Assembly (NCBI GenBank): GCA_902546765.1
Contig: CACCLG010000006.1
Coordinates: 1-62,338, forward strand
Length of the DNA: 62,338 bases
DNA from: an uncultured Pelagibacteraceae bacterium
GTDB taxonomy: Bacteria > Pseudomonadota > Alphaproteobacteria > Pelagibacterales > Pelagibacteraceae
Direction of reading: 5' to 3'
Below are positions 46,447 through 57,627 of this stretch, one piece after another. The first letter of the stretch is position 1. Every line of letters begins with the position of its first letter. The notes beneath the pieces are model-generated. The model did not search any database and was not told the DNA's origin. It saw only the letters and a list, made by a program, of their open reading frames with translations. The translations under genes and the position numbers were made by a program.

Positions 46447-46473
46447 CATCAAAAATAAATAAAATATAAATTT

Positions 46474-46845
46474 ATGCCAACAATAAACCAGTTGTTAAGA
46501 AAAAGTAGAACACGACCATTAGCAAGGAACAAAGTTCCAGCTTTACAAAAACAACCTTTAAAAAGAGGTGTGTGTGTTAAAGTTTATACAACAACTCCAA
46601 AAAAACCAAATTCAGCATTAAGAAAAGTTGCAAGAGTTAGGCTTTCAAATGGTTTTGAAGTTACAGCATATATCCCAGGCGAAGGACATAATCTTCAAGA
46701 ACACTCAGTTGTTCTAATCAGAGGTGGAAGAGTAAAAGATTTACCAGGTGTTCGATACCATATTTTAAGGGGTAATCTTGATACACAAGGTGTGGCAAAC
46801 AGAAAACAAAGAAGATCACTTTACGGAACTAAAAAAGGAAAATAA
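46474..46845 (+). CDS. rpsL: 30S ribosomal protein S12
   Basis: 123 residues; [30 protein letters not shown] and [12 protein letters not shown] are S12 hallmarks. The lysines at the positions linked to streptomycin sensitivity (PKKPN and the K before DLPG) are wild type. First gene of the str operon. Confidence 0.99.
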   Translation: MPTINQLLRKSRTRPLARNKVPALQKQPLKRGVCVKVYTTTPKKPNSALRKVARVRLSNGFEVTAYIPGEGHNLQEHSVVLIRGGRVKDLPGVRYHILRGNLDTQGVANRKQRRSLYGTKKGK

Positions 46846-46848
46846 GAT

Positions 46849-47319
46849 ATGTCTAGAAAGAGAAAAGCTCCTAAAAAAATTCCTGTTCTAGATCCAAAGT
46901 ACAAATCTGTAATTATTCCAAAATTAATAAATTCAATCATGTATGATGGAAAAAAAACTGTAGCAGAAAAAATTGTTTACGATGCAATTGATAAAATTAA
47001 ATCAAAATCTAAAGATGAACCAATCACTGTTTTTAACGATGCTATAAACAATGTTAGACCAACTGTAGAAGTTAGATCAAGAAGAGTAGGTGGTGCCACA
47101 TATCAAGTTCCTGTTGAAGTAAAAGCAAAAAGATCTCAGGCTTTAGCTTTAAGATGGATTATCGATGCATCAAGAAAAAGAAAAGATAAAAATATGTCTG
47201 ATAAATTGTTTAATGAAATTTTCGATGCATATCAAAACAGAGGATCAGCAATAAAAAAGAAAGAGGACACTCACAAGATGGCTGAGTCAAACAAAGCTTT
47301 CGCACATTTTAGGTGGTAA
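46849..47319 (+). CDS. rpsG: 30S ribosomal protein S7
   Basis: 156 residues; RKRKAPKKIPVLDPKY, NVRPTVEVRSRRVGGATYQVPVEV and HKMAESNKAFAHFRW identify S7. It nucleates the 30S head. Three bases separate it from its neighbours on each side. Confidence 0.99.
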   Translation: MSRKRKAPKKIPVLDPKYKSVIIPKLINSIMYDGKKTVAEKIVYDAIDKIKSKSKDEPITVFNDAINNVRPTVEVRSRRVGGATYQVPVEVKAKRSQALALRWIIDASRKRKDKNMSDKLFNEIFDAYQNRGSAIKKKEDTHKMAESNKAFAHFRW

Positions 47320-47322
47320 TCA

Positions 47323-49398
47323 ATGGCAAGAACTCATTCATTAGATAAATATAGAAATATAGGCATCATGGCTCACATAGATGCAGGTAAAACCACAACA
47401 ACTGAAAGAATTTTATATTATACTGGAAAAAGTCACAAAATAGGTGAGGTTCATGACGGAGCTGCAACAATGGACTGGATGGAACAAGAGCAAGAAAGAG
47501 GCATAACAATAACATCTGCAGCGACTACTTGTTTTTGGAGAGAACACAGAATTAATATTATCGATACACCTGGTCACGTAGATTTTACAATTGAAGTAGA
47601 AAGATCATTAAAAGTTTTAGATGGCGCTGTTGCTGTTTTTGATGGTGTTGCTGGAGTAGAGCCTCAATCTGAAACAGTATGGAGACAAGCTGATAAGTAC
47701 AAGGTACCAAGAATCTGTTTTGTTAATAAATTAGATAGAACTGGTGCAGATTTTTTTAGATGTGTTGGAATGATTAAAGATAGATTAGGTGCTAAGCCGC
47801 TTGTGATGCAGGTTCCAATTGGCATCGAAGCATCCTTAAAAGGCGTTGTTGATCTGATTAAAATGAAAGCAATTGTTTGGAAAAATGAAGATTTAGGTGC
47901 TGAATGGGAAGAACAAGATATACCAGAAGATTTAAAAGAAATTTGTGACAAGTATAGACAAGAACTGGTTGAAACAGCAGTAGAACAGGATGAAAAATTA
48001 ATGGAAGCATATCTAGGTGGTGAGGAAATTAGCCAAGAGGATTTAATTGAATGTGTAAGAAAAGGTTGTTTAAATTTTGATTTTGTTCCAGTTCTTACTG
48101 GTTCTGCATTTAAAAATAAAGGTGTTCAACCACTTTTAGATGCAGTTGTTGATTACTTACCAAGCCCTAAAGATATAGGTTCTATAACTGGTACAAAACA
48201 AGGATCTGATGATGAAATGGAGATGAAATTTGAAGATAACGCACCTTTTTCAGCGTTAGCGTTTAAAGTTGCAAATGACCCATTTGTAGGAAGTTTAACA
48301 TTTATTAGGATTTATTCTGGTACAGTTAAGTCTGGAACAGGAATCTATAATACATCTAAAGATAAAGAGGAAAGAGTTGGCAGAATGTTGCTTATGCACG
48401 CTAATTCTAGAGAAGATATTAAAGAGGCAAATGCTGGTGATATAGTTGCTTTAGCAGGACTAAAAAATACTATTACTGGTCATACCTTAGCGAACAAAGA
48501 CACCCCTGTTTTGTTAGAGCCAATGGAATTTCCTGATCCAGTAATTGAAATAGCAGTTGAGCCAAAAACTAAGGCAGACCAAGAAAAAATGGGTGAAGCT
48601 TTAGGCAGACTAGCTAAGGAAGATCCATCTTTTAGAGTTACATCTGATGAGGAATCAGGACAGACTATTATTAAAGGTATGGGAGAATTACACCTGGATA
48701 TAATCGTAGATAGAATGAAAAGAGAATTTAAAGTAGAAGCAAACGTTGGTGCTCCACAAGTTGCATACAGAGAAACAATATTAAGTGCAGCAGAATTTGA
48801 TTATACACACAAAAAACAAAGTGGTGGAGCCGGTCAATTTGCTAGAGTTAAATTATCTGTAGAACCCCTTGAACCAGGAAAAGGAAGAGAAGTAGAAAGT
48901 AAAATTAAAGGTGGAGCAATTCCAAAAGAATTTATACCTGGTGTAGAAAAAGGTGTAGAGACTGTTGCAGATGGTGGAATATTAGCTGGATTTCCACTGA
49001 TAGATTATAAAGTTACAATCTTAGATGGACTACATCATGATGTTGACTCAAGTGTTCTTGCATTCGAATTAGCTTCTAGACAGTGTTTTAAAGAAGCATG
49101 CACTAGAGGCACTTTAAAATTGCTTGAACCTATAATGAGAGTTGAGGTTGTTACCCCTGAAGATTACATGGGCGATGTAATTGGTGATTTAAACAGTAGA
49201 AGAGGACAAATTAATACTCAAGAACAAAGAGGTAATGCAACTGTCATTACAGCAATGGTACCATTAGCTAACATGTTTGGTTATATAAATAATTTAAGAT
49301 CAATGTCACAAGGTAGAGCTCAATACACAATGTTTTTTGATCATTACGACAAGGTCCCACAAAATGTTCAAGACGAAGTAACAAAGAAAACAGGTTAA
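47323..49398 (+). CDS. fusA: Elongation factor G
   Basis: 691 residues. The P loop is [19 protein letters not shown], followed by [15 protein letters not shown] and NKLDR. Domains 2-5 end with the [16 protein letters not shown] region. It drives translocation and ribosome recycling. The next gene, rpsJ, starts one base later, with no tuf in between. Confidence 0.99.
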   Translation: MARTHSLDKYRNIGIMAHIDAGKTTTTERILYYTGKSHKIGEVHDGAATMDWMEQEQERGITITSAATTCFWREHRINIIDTPGHVDFTIEVERSLKVLDGAVAVFDGVAGVEPQSETVWRQADKYKVPRICFVNKLDRTGADFFRCVGMIKDRLGAKPLVMQVPIGIEASLKGVVDLIKMKAIVWKNEDLGAEWEEQDIPEDLKEICDKYRQELVETAVEQDEKLMEAYLGGEEISQEDLIECVRKGCLNFDFVPVLTGSAFKNKGVQPLLDAVVDYLPSPKDIGSITGTKQGSDDEMEMKFEDNAPFSALAFKVANDPFVGSLTFIRIYSGTVKSGTGIYNTSKDKEERVGRMLLMHANSREDIKEANAGDIVALAGLKNTITGHTLANKDTPVLLEPMEFPDPVIEIAVEPKTKADQEKMGEALGRLAKEDPSFRVTSDEESGQTIIKGMGELHLDIIVDRMKREFKVEANVGAPQVAYRETILSAAEFDYTHKKQSGGAGQFARVKLSVEPLEPGKGREVESKIKGGAIPKEFIPGVEKGVETVADGGILAGFPLIDYKVTILDGLHHDVDSSVLAFELASRQCFKEACTRGTLKLLEPIMRVEVVTPEDYMGDVIGDLNSRRGQINTQEQRGNATVITAMVPLANMFGYINNLRSMSQGRAQYTMFFDHYDKVPQNVQDEVTKKTG

Positions 49399-49399
49399 A

Positions 49400-49708
49400 A
49401 TGGAAAAACAAAACATTAGAATTAAACTTAGAGCTTACGATAATAAAGTTTTAGATCAATCTACTGAAGAAATTGTAAATACTGTAAAAAGAACAGGTGC
49501 AAATATAAAAGGTCCCATACCTCTTCCAACAAAAATTGAACGCTATACCGTATTAAGATCGCCACATATTGATAAAAAAAGTAGAGAACAATTTGAGACC
49601 AGAACTCACAAAAGATTAATTGATATTATTGAACCAACACCCGCGACTGTAGAGGCTTTGATGAAGCTAGACTTAGCATCAGGTGTAGATGTGGAGATAA
49701 AAATTTAA
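49400..49708 (+). CDS. rpsJ: 30S ribosomal protein S10
   Basis: 102 residues; [45 protein letters not shown] and THKRLIDI are typical. It is also the partner of NusG/NusB. First gene of the S10 block, but here joined to fusA. Overlaps rplC by one base. Confidence 0.99.
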   Translation: MEKQNIRIKLRAYDNKVLDQSTEEIVNTVKRTGANIKGPIPLPTKIERYTVLRSPHIDKKSREQFETRTHKRLIDIIEPTPATVEALMKLDLASGVDVEIKI

Positions 49709-50418
49709 TGTCAGAGATAGCACTTGTTGGAAAAAAAATTGGGATGACAAGAGAGTTTTATAAAACTGGTCAATCAGTTCCTGTTACAGTTCTTAAAATG
49801 GAAACTGGGAGAGTGATACAGGTAATTGAGCAAGATAAAAGGGGATATAAAGCAGTTCAAATTGGTTTTGGTAAAATTAAAAATAATAAATTGTCAAAAG
49901 CTATGAAAGGTTATTTTACAAAAAAGAACACAGAACCAAAAAAATTACTAAAAGAATTCAAAGTGAATTCAACAGAGAATTATAAAGAGGGTAACGAATT
50001 TGGCCTTGAGATATTTAATGACATCAAATTTGTTGATGTTAAATCAAAAACAATAGGAAAAGGTTTTGCTGGCGCTATGAAAAGGCACAATTTTGGAGGC
50101 TTAAGAGCATCACATGGTGTATCAATTTCTCACCGTTCACACGGATCCACAGGTCAAAGACAAGATCCAGGAAAGGTTTTTAAAGGAAAAAAAATGGCTG
50201 GTCACATGGGTGACAAAATCAGAACAATGCAAAATATCGAAATAATCAAATCAGATAAAGACAATAACTTATTGTATTTGAAAGGTTCTATACCTGGTGC
50301 AAAAAATGCTGAGGTAGTCATTAAAAAGGCTGTCAAAAATTTAAGAAAACTAACAATGACAGAAAAAATAGAACAGATTGAAAAAATGAAAAAATCTGCA
50401 GACAAAAAGAAGAAATAA
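49708..50418 (+). CDS. rplC: 50S ribosomal protein L3
   Basis: 236 residues; GKKIGMTREFYKTGQSVPVTVL, and the loop SHRSHGSTGQRQDPGKVFKGKKMAGHMG with the conserved glutamine. It is longer than the 209-residue E. coli protein through a lysine-rich C-terminal tail (about 205-236). Confidence 0.98.
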   Translation: MSEIALVGKKIGMTREFYKTGQSVPVTVLKMETGRVIQVIEQDKRGYKAVQIGFGKIKNNKLSKAMKGYFTKKNTEPKKLLKEFKVNSTENYKEGNEFGLEIFNDIKFVDVKSKTIGKGFAGAMKRHNFGGLRASHGVSISHRSHGSTGQRQDPGKVFKGKKMAGHMGDKIRTMQNIEIIKSDKDNNLLYLKGSIPGAKNAEVVIKKAVKNLRKLTMTEKIEQIEKMKKSADKKKK

Positions 50419-51042
50419 ATGAAAATAGATAAATTAAACCTAGATGGAAAAAAAGATTCAATAGAAGTTTTGGATAAAATATTTTCAGCTAAAATTAATA
50501 AGCAACTCGTAAGTAATGTATTGTACAAAACTAACGCAAATTACAAAGGTAGAAAAGCTAAAACAAAACAAAAAAATGAAATTATTGGATCTACAGCAAA
50601 GATATATTCCCAAAAAGGCACTGGTAATGCAAGACATGCTAGTAAAAAAGCACCTATATTTGTTGGAGGTGGTGTTGCACATGGTCCAAAAGGAGAAAGC
50701 AACTATAAGATTAGAAAATTAAATAAAAGTGAAAAAAAATTAAGTATTGCATCAATAATTACTGAAAAAAATAAAACTAATAATCTTTTAGTATTTAATG
50801 ATTTTAATGAAAAAATCCAAAAAACAAAAGATGTAAATAAAATTTTACTGAAGTTTGATGCAAAAAATTCTATTCTGATCGTAGATAAAAAATCAAAAGA
50901 GAACATTGAGAAAGCAACAAGAAACATTCCAAATGTAAAGATTACAGATATTGGACATTTTAGTGCATTTGATCTTGTAAAATATAAAAAAATAATTTTT
51001 ACAGAAAGCTCAGTTAAAGAATTAGAAAAAAGGTATCAATAA
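50419..51042 (+). CDS. rplD: 50S ribosomal protein L4
   Basis: 207 residues. The exit-tunnel loop (QKGTGNARHASKKAPIFVGGG, shortened here as GTGNARHAS) and the C-terminal domain with DIGHFSAFDLVKYKKIIFTE are clear. It begins directly after the rplC stop and shares one base with rplW. Confidence 0.97.
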   Translation: MKIDKLNLDGKKDSIEVLDKIFSAKINKQLVSNVLYKTNANYKGRKAKTKQKNEIIGSTAKIYSQKGTGNARHASKKAPIFVGGGVAHGPKGESNYKIRKLNKSEKKLSIASIITEKNKTNNLLVFNDFNEKIQKTKDVNKILLKFDAKNSILIVDKKSKENIEKATRNIPNVKITDIGHFSAFDLVKYKKIIFTESSVKELEKRYQ

Positions 51043-51335
51043 TGAATAAAGTTCATCTTTACGATAAAATTTTGGCTCCAATTGTAACTGAAAAATCAAC
51101 AAATCTTTCAGAGCAAAATAAAATAATTTTTAAAGTTCCATCTAAGGCAAACAAAAAAAACCTTAAGTCAAATATTGAAAAAATTTTTAAAGTAAATGTA
51201 ACTAAGATTAATATTATAAATAAAAAAACTAGAACTAAAGTTACTCGAGGAAAAAAAGTAAAAGTAAGAGGATTTAAAAAAGCAATTATAACACTTAAAA
51301 AAGGTCAAAACATTGACCTAACAACAGGAATTTAA
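51042..51335 (+). CDS. rplW: 50S ribosomal protein L23
   Basis: 97 residues; ILAPIVTEKSTNLSEQNKIIFKV at the N-terminus. It lies at the tunnel exit and docks trigger factor and SRP. The tail is very basic. Confidence 0.98.
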   Translation: MNKVHLYDKILAPIVTEKSTNLSEQNKIIFKVPSKANKKNLKSNIEKIFKVNVTKINIINKKTRTKVTRGKKVKVRGFKKAIITLKKGQNIDLTTGI

Positions 51336-51338
51336 GAT

Positions 51339-52172
51339 ATGGCCTTAAAAACATTTAAACCATACACAAAATCAACAAGAGGTACTGTATTAGTAAGCAG
51401 AGATGGACTATGGAAAGGTAAACCTTATAAACCACTTACTTCTGCAAATAATGCTTCAAAAGGAAGAAATAACTATGGAAGAATTACCTCTAGAAACCAT
51501 GGAGGTGGTCACAAACATAAATACAGAAAGATTGATTTTTATAGAAAAAAATTCGATATGCCGGCAGAGATAGAGAGAATTGAATACGATCCAAATAGAT
51601 CATGCCACATCATGTTGGTAAAATTCGAAGATGGCGAAAGAGCATATTATTTAGCACCCCAAGATGTTAAGATTGGAGATAAAATACAAAATGGTCCTAA
51701 TTCTGAGATAAAAGTTGGTAACTGTTTATCTCTTCAGGATATTCCAGTAGGTATAAATATACATAATGTTGAATTACAGCCAGGAGCAGGTGGCAAAATT
51801 GCAAGGGCCGCAGGTTCATCTGTTACTATTTCAGGAATTGATGGAAATTATACAATAATAAAAATGAGTTCTGGTGAAGTCAGAAGAATAGACTCCAGAT
51901 CTTTAGCAACAATTGGTGTTTTATCAAATCCAGATCAGAAAAATATTAAAATAGGAAAAGCAGGTAGATCTAGATGGTTAGGAAGAAGACCTCATACAAG
52001 AGGTGTTGTCAAAAATCCAGTTGATCACCCTCATGGTGGTGGTGAAGGAAAAACAGCTGGTGGTAGACATCCAGTTTCACCTACAGGACAATCTGCTAAA
52101 GGTCTCAAAACAAGAGATAATAAGAGAACAGATAAATTTATAATCAGAAGAAGAAAGAAGAAGAGAGCATAA
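51339..52172 (+). CDS. rplB: 50S ribosomal protein L2
   Basis: 277 residues; GRNNYGRITSRNHGGGHKHKYR near the N-terminus and NPVDHPHGGGEGK with the conserved histidine near the peptidyl-transferase centre. Confidence 0.99.
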   Translation: MALKTFKPYTKSTRGTVLVSRDGLWKGKPYKPLTSANNASKGRNNYGRITSRNHGGGHKHKYRKIDFYRKKFDMPAEIERIEYDPNRSCHIMLVKFEDGERAYYLAPQDVKIGDKIQNGPNSEIKVGNCLSLQDIPVGINIHNVELQPGAGGKIARAAGSSVTISGIDGNYTIIKMSSGEVRRIDSRSLATIGVLSNPDQKNIKIGKAGRSRWLGRRPHTRGVVKNPVDHPHGGGEGKTAGGRHPVSPTGQSAKGLKTRDNKRTDKFIIRRRKKKRA

Positions 52173-52175
52173 ATT

Positions 52176-52481
52176 ATGGCAAGATCAGTTTGGAAAGGAC
52201 CATTTGTAGAAGAAAGCTTAATTAAAAAAGTTGAAAAAGTTAAAAATGATCCAAACAGAAAACCAATTAAAACATGGTCAAGAAAATCAACAATTATTCC
52301 TGATTTTGTTGGTTTTAGTTTTTTAATCTATAATGGAAAAAAATTCATCCCGATTACAGTTTCAGAAGATATGGTTGGTCACAAATTTGGTGAGTTTGCA
52401 CCAACAAGACAATTTTTTGGACATACACCAGCTGATAAAAAAGCAAAAGTTGAAGGTGGTGCAAAGGGTACTGGTAAATAA
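52176..52481 (+). CDS. rpsS: 30S ribosomal protein S19
   Basis: 101 residues; [28 protein letters not shown] and [16 protein letters not shown]. The C-terminus is about ten residues longer than in E. coli ([13 protein letters not shown]). Confidence 0.99.
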   Translation: MARSVWKGPFVEESLIKKVEKVKNDPNRKPIKTWSRKSTIIPDFVGFSFLIYNGKKFIPITVSEDMVGHKFGEFAPTRQFFGHTPADKKAKVEGGAKGTGK

Positions 52482-52486
52482 ATAAA

Positions 52487-52882
52487 ATGAGTAAAAAAGA
52501 TAAAAAAATTGATATCAAAACAGTGAAATCTGTAAATAAAAACGTTAGATCAAGTGTAAGAAAACTTAAACCAATATTAAAATCTATAGTTGGTAAAAAG
52601 GTAGACGTGGTTATGAGAGATCTTACTTTTTCTGAAAAAAGAATTTCTAAAGATGTCAAAAAAACCATTTCATCTGCAGTTGCAAATGCGGAAAACAATT
52701 ATCAATACGATATTGATAATTTAATCGTAAAGGAAGCATATTGTGGAAAACAAATAATAATGAAACGATTTAGAGCAAGAGCAAAAGGAAGAGCTGCTGA
52801 AATTATGAAACCTTATTCAAATGTGACAATTATTTTAACTGAACAAACAAAACAAACGGAGAGAGATGGGGCAAAAGGTTAA
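52487..52882 (+). CDS. rplV: 50S ribosomal protein L22
   Basis: 131 residues, with a basic N-terminal extension of about 20 residues compared with E. coli L22. [22 protein letters not shown] and [25 protein letters not shown] are the L22 core. It overlaps rpsC by 17 nt. Confidence 0.97.
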   Translation: MSKKDKKIDIKTVKSVNKNVRSSVRKLKPILKSIVGKKVDVVMRDLTFSEKRISKDVKKTISSAVANAENNYQYDIDNLIVKEAYCGKQIIMKRFRARAKGRAAEIMKPYSNVTIILTEQTKQTERDGAKG

Positions 52883-53525
52883 TCCAATAGGCCTAAGACT
52901 AGGTATAAACAGGGGATGGGACTCTGTTTGGTATGCTAAGAAAAAAGATTTTGGTAACTATTTAATTGAAGACTTTAAAATCAGAGAATACATAAAAAAA
53001 AATGTAATTAACTCTGGTGTCTCTAAAGTAATGATTGAGAGAACCTCAAAGAAATGTTTTGTTACAATATATACTTCAAGACCTGGATTTGTGATTGGTA
53101 AAAAAGGAAGTGATATCGAAAAAATTAAAGGAAAACTTTCAAATCTTACAACAAATGAAGTTGTCCTAAACATCAAAGAGGTGAAAAAACCTGAGACAAA
53201 TGGCTATTTAGTTGCGGAAAATATTGCTCAACAATTAGTAAAAAGAGTTTCATATCGTAGAGCAATGAAAAGAGCTATGCAATCAGCTTTAAGATTGGGT
53301 GCTAAAGGTATTAAGGTTTCTGTTAGTGGAAGACTTGGAGGTAATGAAATTGCAAGAACAGAGTGGTTAAGGGATGGTAGCATTCCATCGCATACTTTAA
53401 GAGCTGATATTGATTACGCTGAAGCAGAAGCATTGACCACATATGGAATAATTGGAATTAAGGTCTGGATTTATAAAGGTGAAATATTCACAAAAGAATT
53501 TAGTCAGGAGAGGAATAAAGCTTAA
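52866..53525 (+). CDS. rpsC: 30S ribosomal protein S3
   Basis: 219 residues; [20 protein letters not shown], a KH domain with [18 protein letters not shown], and the S3 C-terminal domain ([14 protein letters not shown]). The ATG at 52866 is set by the perfect family N-terminus and a GGAGAG ribosome site, despite the overlap with rplV. Confidence 0.99.
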   Translation: MGQKVNPIGLRLGINRGWDSVWYAKKKDFGNYLIEDFKIREYIKKNVINSGVSKVMIERTSKKCFVTIYTSRPGFVIGKKGSDIEKIKGKLSNLTTNEVVLNIKEVKKPETNGYLVAENIAQQLVKRVSYRRAMKRAMQSALRLGAKGIKVSVSGRLGGNEIARTEWLRDGSIPSHTLRADIDYAEAEALTTYGIIGIKVWIYKGEIFTKEFSQERNKA

Positions 53526-53527
53526 TT

Positions 53528-53935
53528 ATGTTGCAACCAACTAGAACAAAATTCAGAAAAGCTCATAAAGGAAGAATACATGGTAATGCGTCCAGATGTA
53601 ATGTAATGAATTATGGAGCATTCGGACTTAAGGCTATACAGCCAGAAAGAGTGATTTCAAAACAAATAGAAGCAGCCAGAGTCGCTTTGACAAGACATAT
53701 GAAAAGACAAGGAAGAGTTTGGACAAGAATGTTTCCTAATATACCGGTTTCAAAAAAACCTACTGAAGTGAGAATGGGAAAAGGTAAAGGTTCGCCAGAG
53801 TTTTGGGCGTGTAGAGTTAAACCAGGAAGAATTTTGTTTGAAGTTGATGGAGTATCAGAGCAAATAGCAAAAGAGGCATTGTACAAAGCTTCTGCAAAAC
53901 TCCCTATTAAATGTAAATTTATTAAAAGAATATAA
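53528..53935 (+). CDS. rplP: 50S ribosomal protein L16
   Basis: 135 residues; [41 protein letters not shown] and [24 protein letters not shown]. It contacts the A-site tRNA region. Confidence 0.99.
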   Translation: MLQPTRTKFRKAHKGRIHGNASRCNVMNYGAFGLKAIQPERVISKQIEAARVALTRHMKRQGRVWTRMFPNIPVSKKPTEVRMGKGKGSPEFWACRVKPGRILFEVDGVSEQIAKEALYKASAKLPIKCKFIKRI

Positions 53936-53936
53936 T

Positions 53937-54125
53937 ATGAAGCAAAAGGACATTAAAAAATTAACTAAAGAACAAGCGCTTAAAGACTTAGAGAAATTAA
54001 AAAAAGATCTATTTAATTTTAGATTTCAAAAAGTAAATGGGCAAGTCAAGAGCCCAGCTAAAATTAATGAAACAAAAAAAACCATAGCACGTTTAAAAAC
54101 GTTATTAGAAGGAAAAAATGCCTAA
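53937..54125 (+). CDS. rpmC: 50S ribosomal protein L29
   Basis: 62 residues, two helices, with LEKLKKDLFNFRFQKVNGQVKSP and NETKKTIARLKTLL. It is at the tunnel exit beside L23. Its 3' end overlaps rpsQ by eight nt. Confidence 0.97.
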   Translation: MKQKDIKKLTKEQALKDLEKLKKDLFNFRFQKVNGQVKSPAKINETKKTIARLKTLLEGKNA

Positions 54126-54354
54126 AAAAATACTAAACGGAATAGTTGTTAGCGATAAACCAAATAAAACGATTACTGTGATGGTTGAAAGAAAGTATCA
54201 ACATCCTGTGTTAAAAAAAGTAATTAAGGCGAGAAAAAAATACAGTGTACATGACGAGGAAAACAAATTTAAAAATGGTGATAAAGTATCAATAAGAGAG
54301 TGCAGACCATACTCAAAGTCAAAAAAATTTGAAGTTATAGGAGACGTTAAATGA
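54118..54354 (+). CDS. rpsQ: 30S ribosomal protein S17
   Basis: 78 residues; [29 protein letters not shown] and [17 protein letters not shown]. The start lies inside rpmC, after an AAGGAAAA ribosome site. Overlaps rplN by four nt. Confidence 0.98.
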   Translation: MPKKILNGIVVSDKPNKTITVMVERKYQHPVLKKVIKARKKYSVHDEENKFKNGDKVSIRECRPYSKSKKFEVIGDVK

Positions 54355-54719
54355 TACAAGTTCAAACAGAATTATTTGTAGCTGATAATACAGGTGCAAA
54401 AAAAATTGAATGTATTAAAGTTTTAGGTGGCTCAAAAAGAAGATACGCAAGTATTGGTGATACCATTGTAGTAGCTGTTAAAGAGGCCTTACCTAAAGGT
54501 AAAGTTAAAAAAGGCGCTGTTCACAAAGCAGTAGTAGTAAGAGTTAAAAAAGGCATTCATAGAAACGATGGATCAAAGGTAAGATTTGATAATAATGCTG
54601 CAGTTTTAACAGATGATAAAGGTGAACCAATTGGAACTAGAATTTTTGGTCCTGTAACAAGAGAGTTAAGAAGTAGAGGACAAATGAAAATAATATCATT
54701 AGCTCCGGAGGTACTTTAA
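54351..54719 (+). CDS. rplN: 50S ribosomal protein L14
   Basis: 122 residues; [28 protein letters not shown] and the end [14 protein letters not shown] are typical. It lies at the 30S interface. Overlaps rplX by one base. Confidence 0.99.
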   Translation: MIQVQTELFVADNTGAKKIECIKVLGGSKRRYASIGDTIVVAVKEALPKGKVKKGAVHKAVVVRVKKGIHRNDGSKVRFDNNAAVLTDDKGEPIGTRIFGPVTRELRSRGQMKIISLAPEVL

Positions 54720-54964
54720 TGATCAAAAAAGGAACTAAAGTAAAAGTATTAGTGGGCAAAGATAAAAATAAAGATGGTGAAGTAATGGAAATAGACCGTT
54801 CAAATAATCGAGCAAAGGTAAAAGGGATTAATATGGTCAAGAAACATGTAAAAACAACAAAAGAAAAAAAAGGTGGAATTGTTTCAAAGGAAAATTTTAT
54901 ACATCTTTCAAATTTATCCATACTTGATAATAAAAAATCAAAAAAAGTTGAGGCTAAGAAGTAA
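54719..54964 (+). CDS. rplX: 50S ribosomal protein L24
   Basis: 81 residues; the KOW motif [23 protein letters not shown] is clear. It is about 20 residues shorter than E. coli L24, lacking part of the C-terminus. Overlaps rplE by one base. Confidence 0.97.
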   Translation: MIKKGTKVKVLVGKDKNKDGEVMEIDRSNNRAKVKGINMVKKHVKTTKEKKGGIVSKENFIHLSNLSILDNKKSKKVEAKK

Positions 54965-55518
54965 TGCAACCTAGATTAAAAGACTTAATTGTTAAAGAAA
55001 TACAACCAAACTTAAAAGAAAAATTTGGTTACAAGAATTTGTATATGGGACCCCAAATTTCAAAAGTAGTTATAAATATGGGTCTAGGTCTAGACGGTAA
55101 CGATGCTAAAATTTTGAAATCATGTGAAGAAGATTTAGCAAATATAACAGGACAAAAACCAGTCACAACAAAATTTAAAAAATCAATTGCAAATTTTAAA
55201 ACTAGAAAAAATACAAATGCAGGACTAAAGGTCACTTTAAGAAAAAATAAGATGTACGAGTTTATAGACAGACTAGTAAATATTGCATTACCTAGAATTA
55301 AAGACTTTAGAGGACTAAACCAAAATGGATTTGATAAATTTGGTAATTATTCTTTTGGAATAAAAGAACATATTGTTTTTCCTGAGGTGAACTTTGATAA
55401 AGTTGATAAAATTAGAGGCTTAGATATTACAATAACGATAAAAAACCAAGATAAGGAACATAGTTTTGAGCTGTTAAAACAGCTAAATTTTCCATTTATT
55501 GAAAAAAGGAGCAATTAA
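54964..55518 (+). CDS. rplE: 50S ribosomal protein L5
   Basis: 184 residues; [40 protein letters not shown], and [21 protein letters not shown]. It binds 5S rRNA. Two bases separate it from the rpsN start. Confidence 0.99.
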   Translation: MQPRLKDLIVKEIQPNLKEKFGYKNLYMGPQISKVVINMGLGLDGNDAKILKSCEEDLANITGQKPVTTKFKKSIANFKTRKNTNAGLKVTLRKNKMYEFIDRLVNIALPRIKDFRGLNQNGFDKFGNYSFGIKEHIVFPEVNFDKVDKIRGLDITITIKNQDKEHSFELLKQLNFPFIEKRSN

Positions 55519-55519
55519 T

Positions 55520-55825
55520 ATGGCTAAAATGAGTGCGGTAAACAAAAATAATAAACGAATTAAATTATCAGACAAATTATTTAAGAAAAGACAAATGCTT
55601 AAAAAAATAATTATGGATAAAAAATTACCTTTAGAAGAGAGATTTAAAGCACAACAAAAATTATCAAAATTGCCACGAAATTCTGCAAAAACAAGAGTAA
55701 TGAATAGGTGTCAAATTACAGGCAGACCACATGGTGTTTATAGAAAATTAAAAATATCAAGAATAGCTCTTAGACAATTAGGTTTAGAGGGGAAAATTCC
55801 TGGTATGGTAAAGTCAAGTTGGTAG
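55520..55825 (+). CDS. rpsN: 30S ribosomal protein S14 (zinc-independent form)
   Basis: 101 residues starting [16 protein letters not shown]. Only one cysteine ([11 protein letters not shown]) remains, so this is the long, zinc-free type. The frame is open seven codons further upstream, but the ATG at 55520 follows AAAAGGAGC and fits the family start. Confidence 0.97.
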   Translation: MAKMSAVNKNNKRIKLSDKLFKKRQMLKKIIMDKKLPLEERFKAQQKLSKLPRNSAKTRVMNRCQITGRPHGVYRKLKISRIALRQLGLEGKIPGMVKSSW

Positions 55826-55835
55826 AAAGGATAAT

Positions 55836-56231
55836 ATGAGTTTAAGTGATCCAATAGGAGATATGTTGGCGAGAATTAAGAATTCTCAAATGAGAAATCA
55901 TAAAAAAGTTGAACTTCCATCATCAAAATTTAAAGTGAAAATAGCAGAAGTTTTAAAATCTGAAGGTTATATAATTGATTACAAAGTTACTGAGAAAGAT
56001 AAAAAACCTAATTTAGAAATAAACCTAAAATATAATTCAGGAAACCCAGTTATAAGTACAATTGAAAGAGTATCAAAGCCAGGTAGAAGGATATTTTCAA
56101 GTGCTGAAAGTCTTCCAAAAATAAATAATGGTCTTGGTATAGCAATAGTCTCTACTCCAAAAGGTGTTATGACTGATATAGATGCAAGAAAGCAAAAAAT
56201 TGGTGGAGAAATAATCTGTAAGGTATTTTAA
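55836..56231 (+). CDS. rpsH: 30S ribosomal protein S8
   Basis: 131 residues; SDPIGDMLARIKNSQM and NNGLGIAIVSTPKGVMTDIDARKQKIGGEIICKVF. In E. coli S8 represses the spc operon. A GAAAGGA ribosome site lies before the start. Shares one base with rplF. Confidence 0.99.
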   Translation: MSLSDPIGDMLARIKNSQMRNHKKVELPSSKFKVKIAEVLKSEGYIIDYKVTEKDKKPNLEINLKYNSGNPVISTIERVSKPGRRIFSSAESLPKINNGLGIAIVSTPKGVMTDIDARKQKIGGEIICKVF

Positions 56232-56770
56232 TGTCTAAAATAGGTAAAATAAATATTCCAATTCCTGATAAAGTTAAAGTTTTACTTAGTGGAAATATTG
56301 TAAATATTGAAGGTCCATTAGGTAAAAAATCACTTAATATTGATTTAGATGTTTTCGATTTAAAAATAGACGAAGGTAAAGAAGTGTCCATAAAACCAAA
56401 AAAAATTGATCAAAACTCAAAAAGATTATGGGGAATGAACAGGAGTTTATTAAATAATGCTATAATTGGAGCAAGTAAGGGTTATGAAAAAACTCTTGAA
56501 TTAGTTGGAGTAGGATTTAGGGCAGCATTAAAGGGGAAACAATTAAATATGCAATTAGGTTTCAGTCACGACATAAATTTTGATATTCCAGAAGGAATAA
56601 AAATTGCCGTTGAAAAGCAAACAATATTAAAAATAAGTGGACCAGATAAACAATTAGTTGGAATGGTTGCTTCTCAAATCAAAAGTATTAGACCACCAGA
56701 ACCCTACAAAGGTAAAGGCATAAAAGAACAAGGTCAGTATATTTTAAGAAAAGAAGGTAAAAAGAAATAA
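56231..56770 (+). CDS. rplF: 50S ribosomal protein L6
   Basis: 179 residues; [31 protein letters not shown] and the C-terminal [24 protein letters not shown]. Overlaps rplR by one base. Confidence 0.99.
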   Translation: MSKIGKINIPIPDKVKVLLSGNIVNIEGPLGKKSLNIDLDVFDLKIDEGKEVSIKPKKIDQNSKRLWGMNRSLLNNAIIGASKGYEKTLELVGVGFRAALKGKQLNMQLGFSHDINFDIPEGIKIAVEKQTILKISGPDKQLVGMVASQIKSIRPPEPYKGKGIKEQGQYILRKEGKKK

Positions 56771-57123
56771 TGAAAATTAGTACATTAGATAGAAAAAAAT
56801 TTAGAGTAAGAAATAAATTAAAAAAAGTTTCAAGCAAAGATAGATTTAGATTATGCGTTTCTCGTTCGACTAAAAATATAAGTGCTCAAATTATTGATGA
56901 TGTTAATAAAATAACTTTAGTTTCCGCTTCATCAGTTGAAAAAAATATTAGAGAACAAAAAAAATCTAAATCAGAACTTTCCACTTTAGTTGCTGAAACT
57001 CTTGCTAAAAAAGCACAAGATAAAAAAATAACAAAAGTTTATTTTGACAGAGGTATATATAAGTATCATGGTAGAGTTAAAATATTTGCAGAAACGTTAA
57101 GAAAAAATGGGATGGAATTTTAA
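56770..57123 (+). CDS. rplR: 50S ribosomal protein L18
   Basis: 117 residues; [50 protein letters not shown] and the end [10 protein letters not shown]. It binds 5S rRNA with L5. Confidence 0.99.
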   Translation: MKISTLDRKKFRVRNKLKKVSSKDRFRLCVSRSTKNISAQIIDDVNKITLVSASSVEKNIREQKKSKSELSTLVAETLAKKAQDKKITKVYFDRGIYKYHGRVKIFAETLRKNGMEF

Positions 57124-57126
57124 AAA

Positions 57127-57627
57127 ATGGAAAAAAACACAGAATTTTTAGAAAAACTTGTACACATTAACAGAATAACAAAAGTCGTTAAAGGTGGAAG
57201 AAGATTTGGATTTTCAGCATTAGTTGTTGTCGGAAATCAAAATGGTAAGATTGGCATTGCACATGCCAAAGCAAAGCAAGTTCCAGATGCTATTAAGAAA
57301 GCAAACGAGCTTGCAAGAAGAAATTTAGTTCAAGTTCCATTAAGAGAAGGAAGAACGATACATCATGATATTTTTGGTAAAGATGGTGCGGGAAAAATAA
57401 AACTAAGAGCAGCACCGAAAGGTACAGGTATAATTGCTGGTGGACCTGTTCGTGCTGTGTGTGAGGTTTTAGGTATTAAAGATATAGTAGCAAAATCTCT
57501 TGGTACAGCTAACCCACATAACGTTATTAGGGCCTGCATGAAAGCATTGTCTAAACAAAATTCACCAAAGAATATTTCAACTTTACGAAATAAAAAAATA
57601 TCAGAAATAATTGAAAAAAGAGGATAA
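57127..57627 (+). CDS. rpsE: 30S ribosomal protein S5
   Basis: 166 residues; [29 protein letters not shown] and [28 protein letters not shown]. The next gene is rplO, with a one-base overlap; rpmD (L30), which usually lies between them, is absent. Confidence 0.99.
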   Translation: MEKNTEFLEKLVHINRITKVVKGGRRFGFSALVVVGNQNGKIGIAHAKAKQVPDAIKKANELARRNLVQVPLREGRTIHHDIFGKDGAGKIKLRAAPKGTGIIAGGPVRAVCEVLGIKDIVAKSLGTANPHNVIRACMKALSKQNSPKNISTLRNKKISEIIEKRG

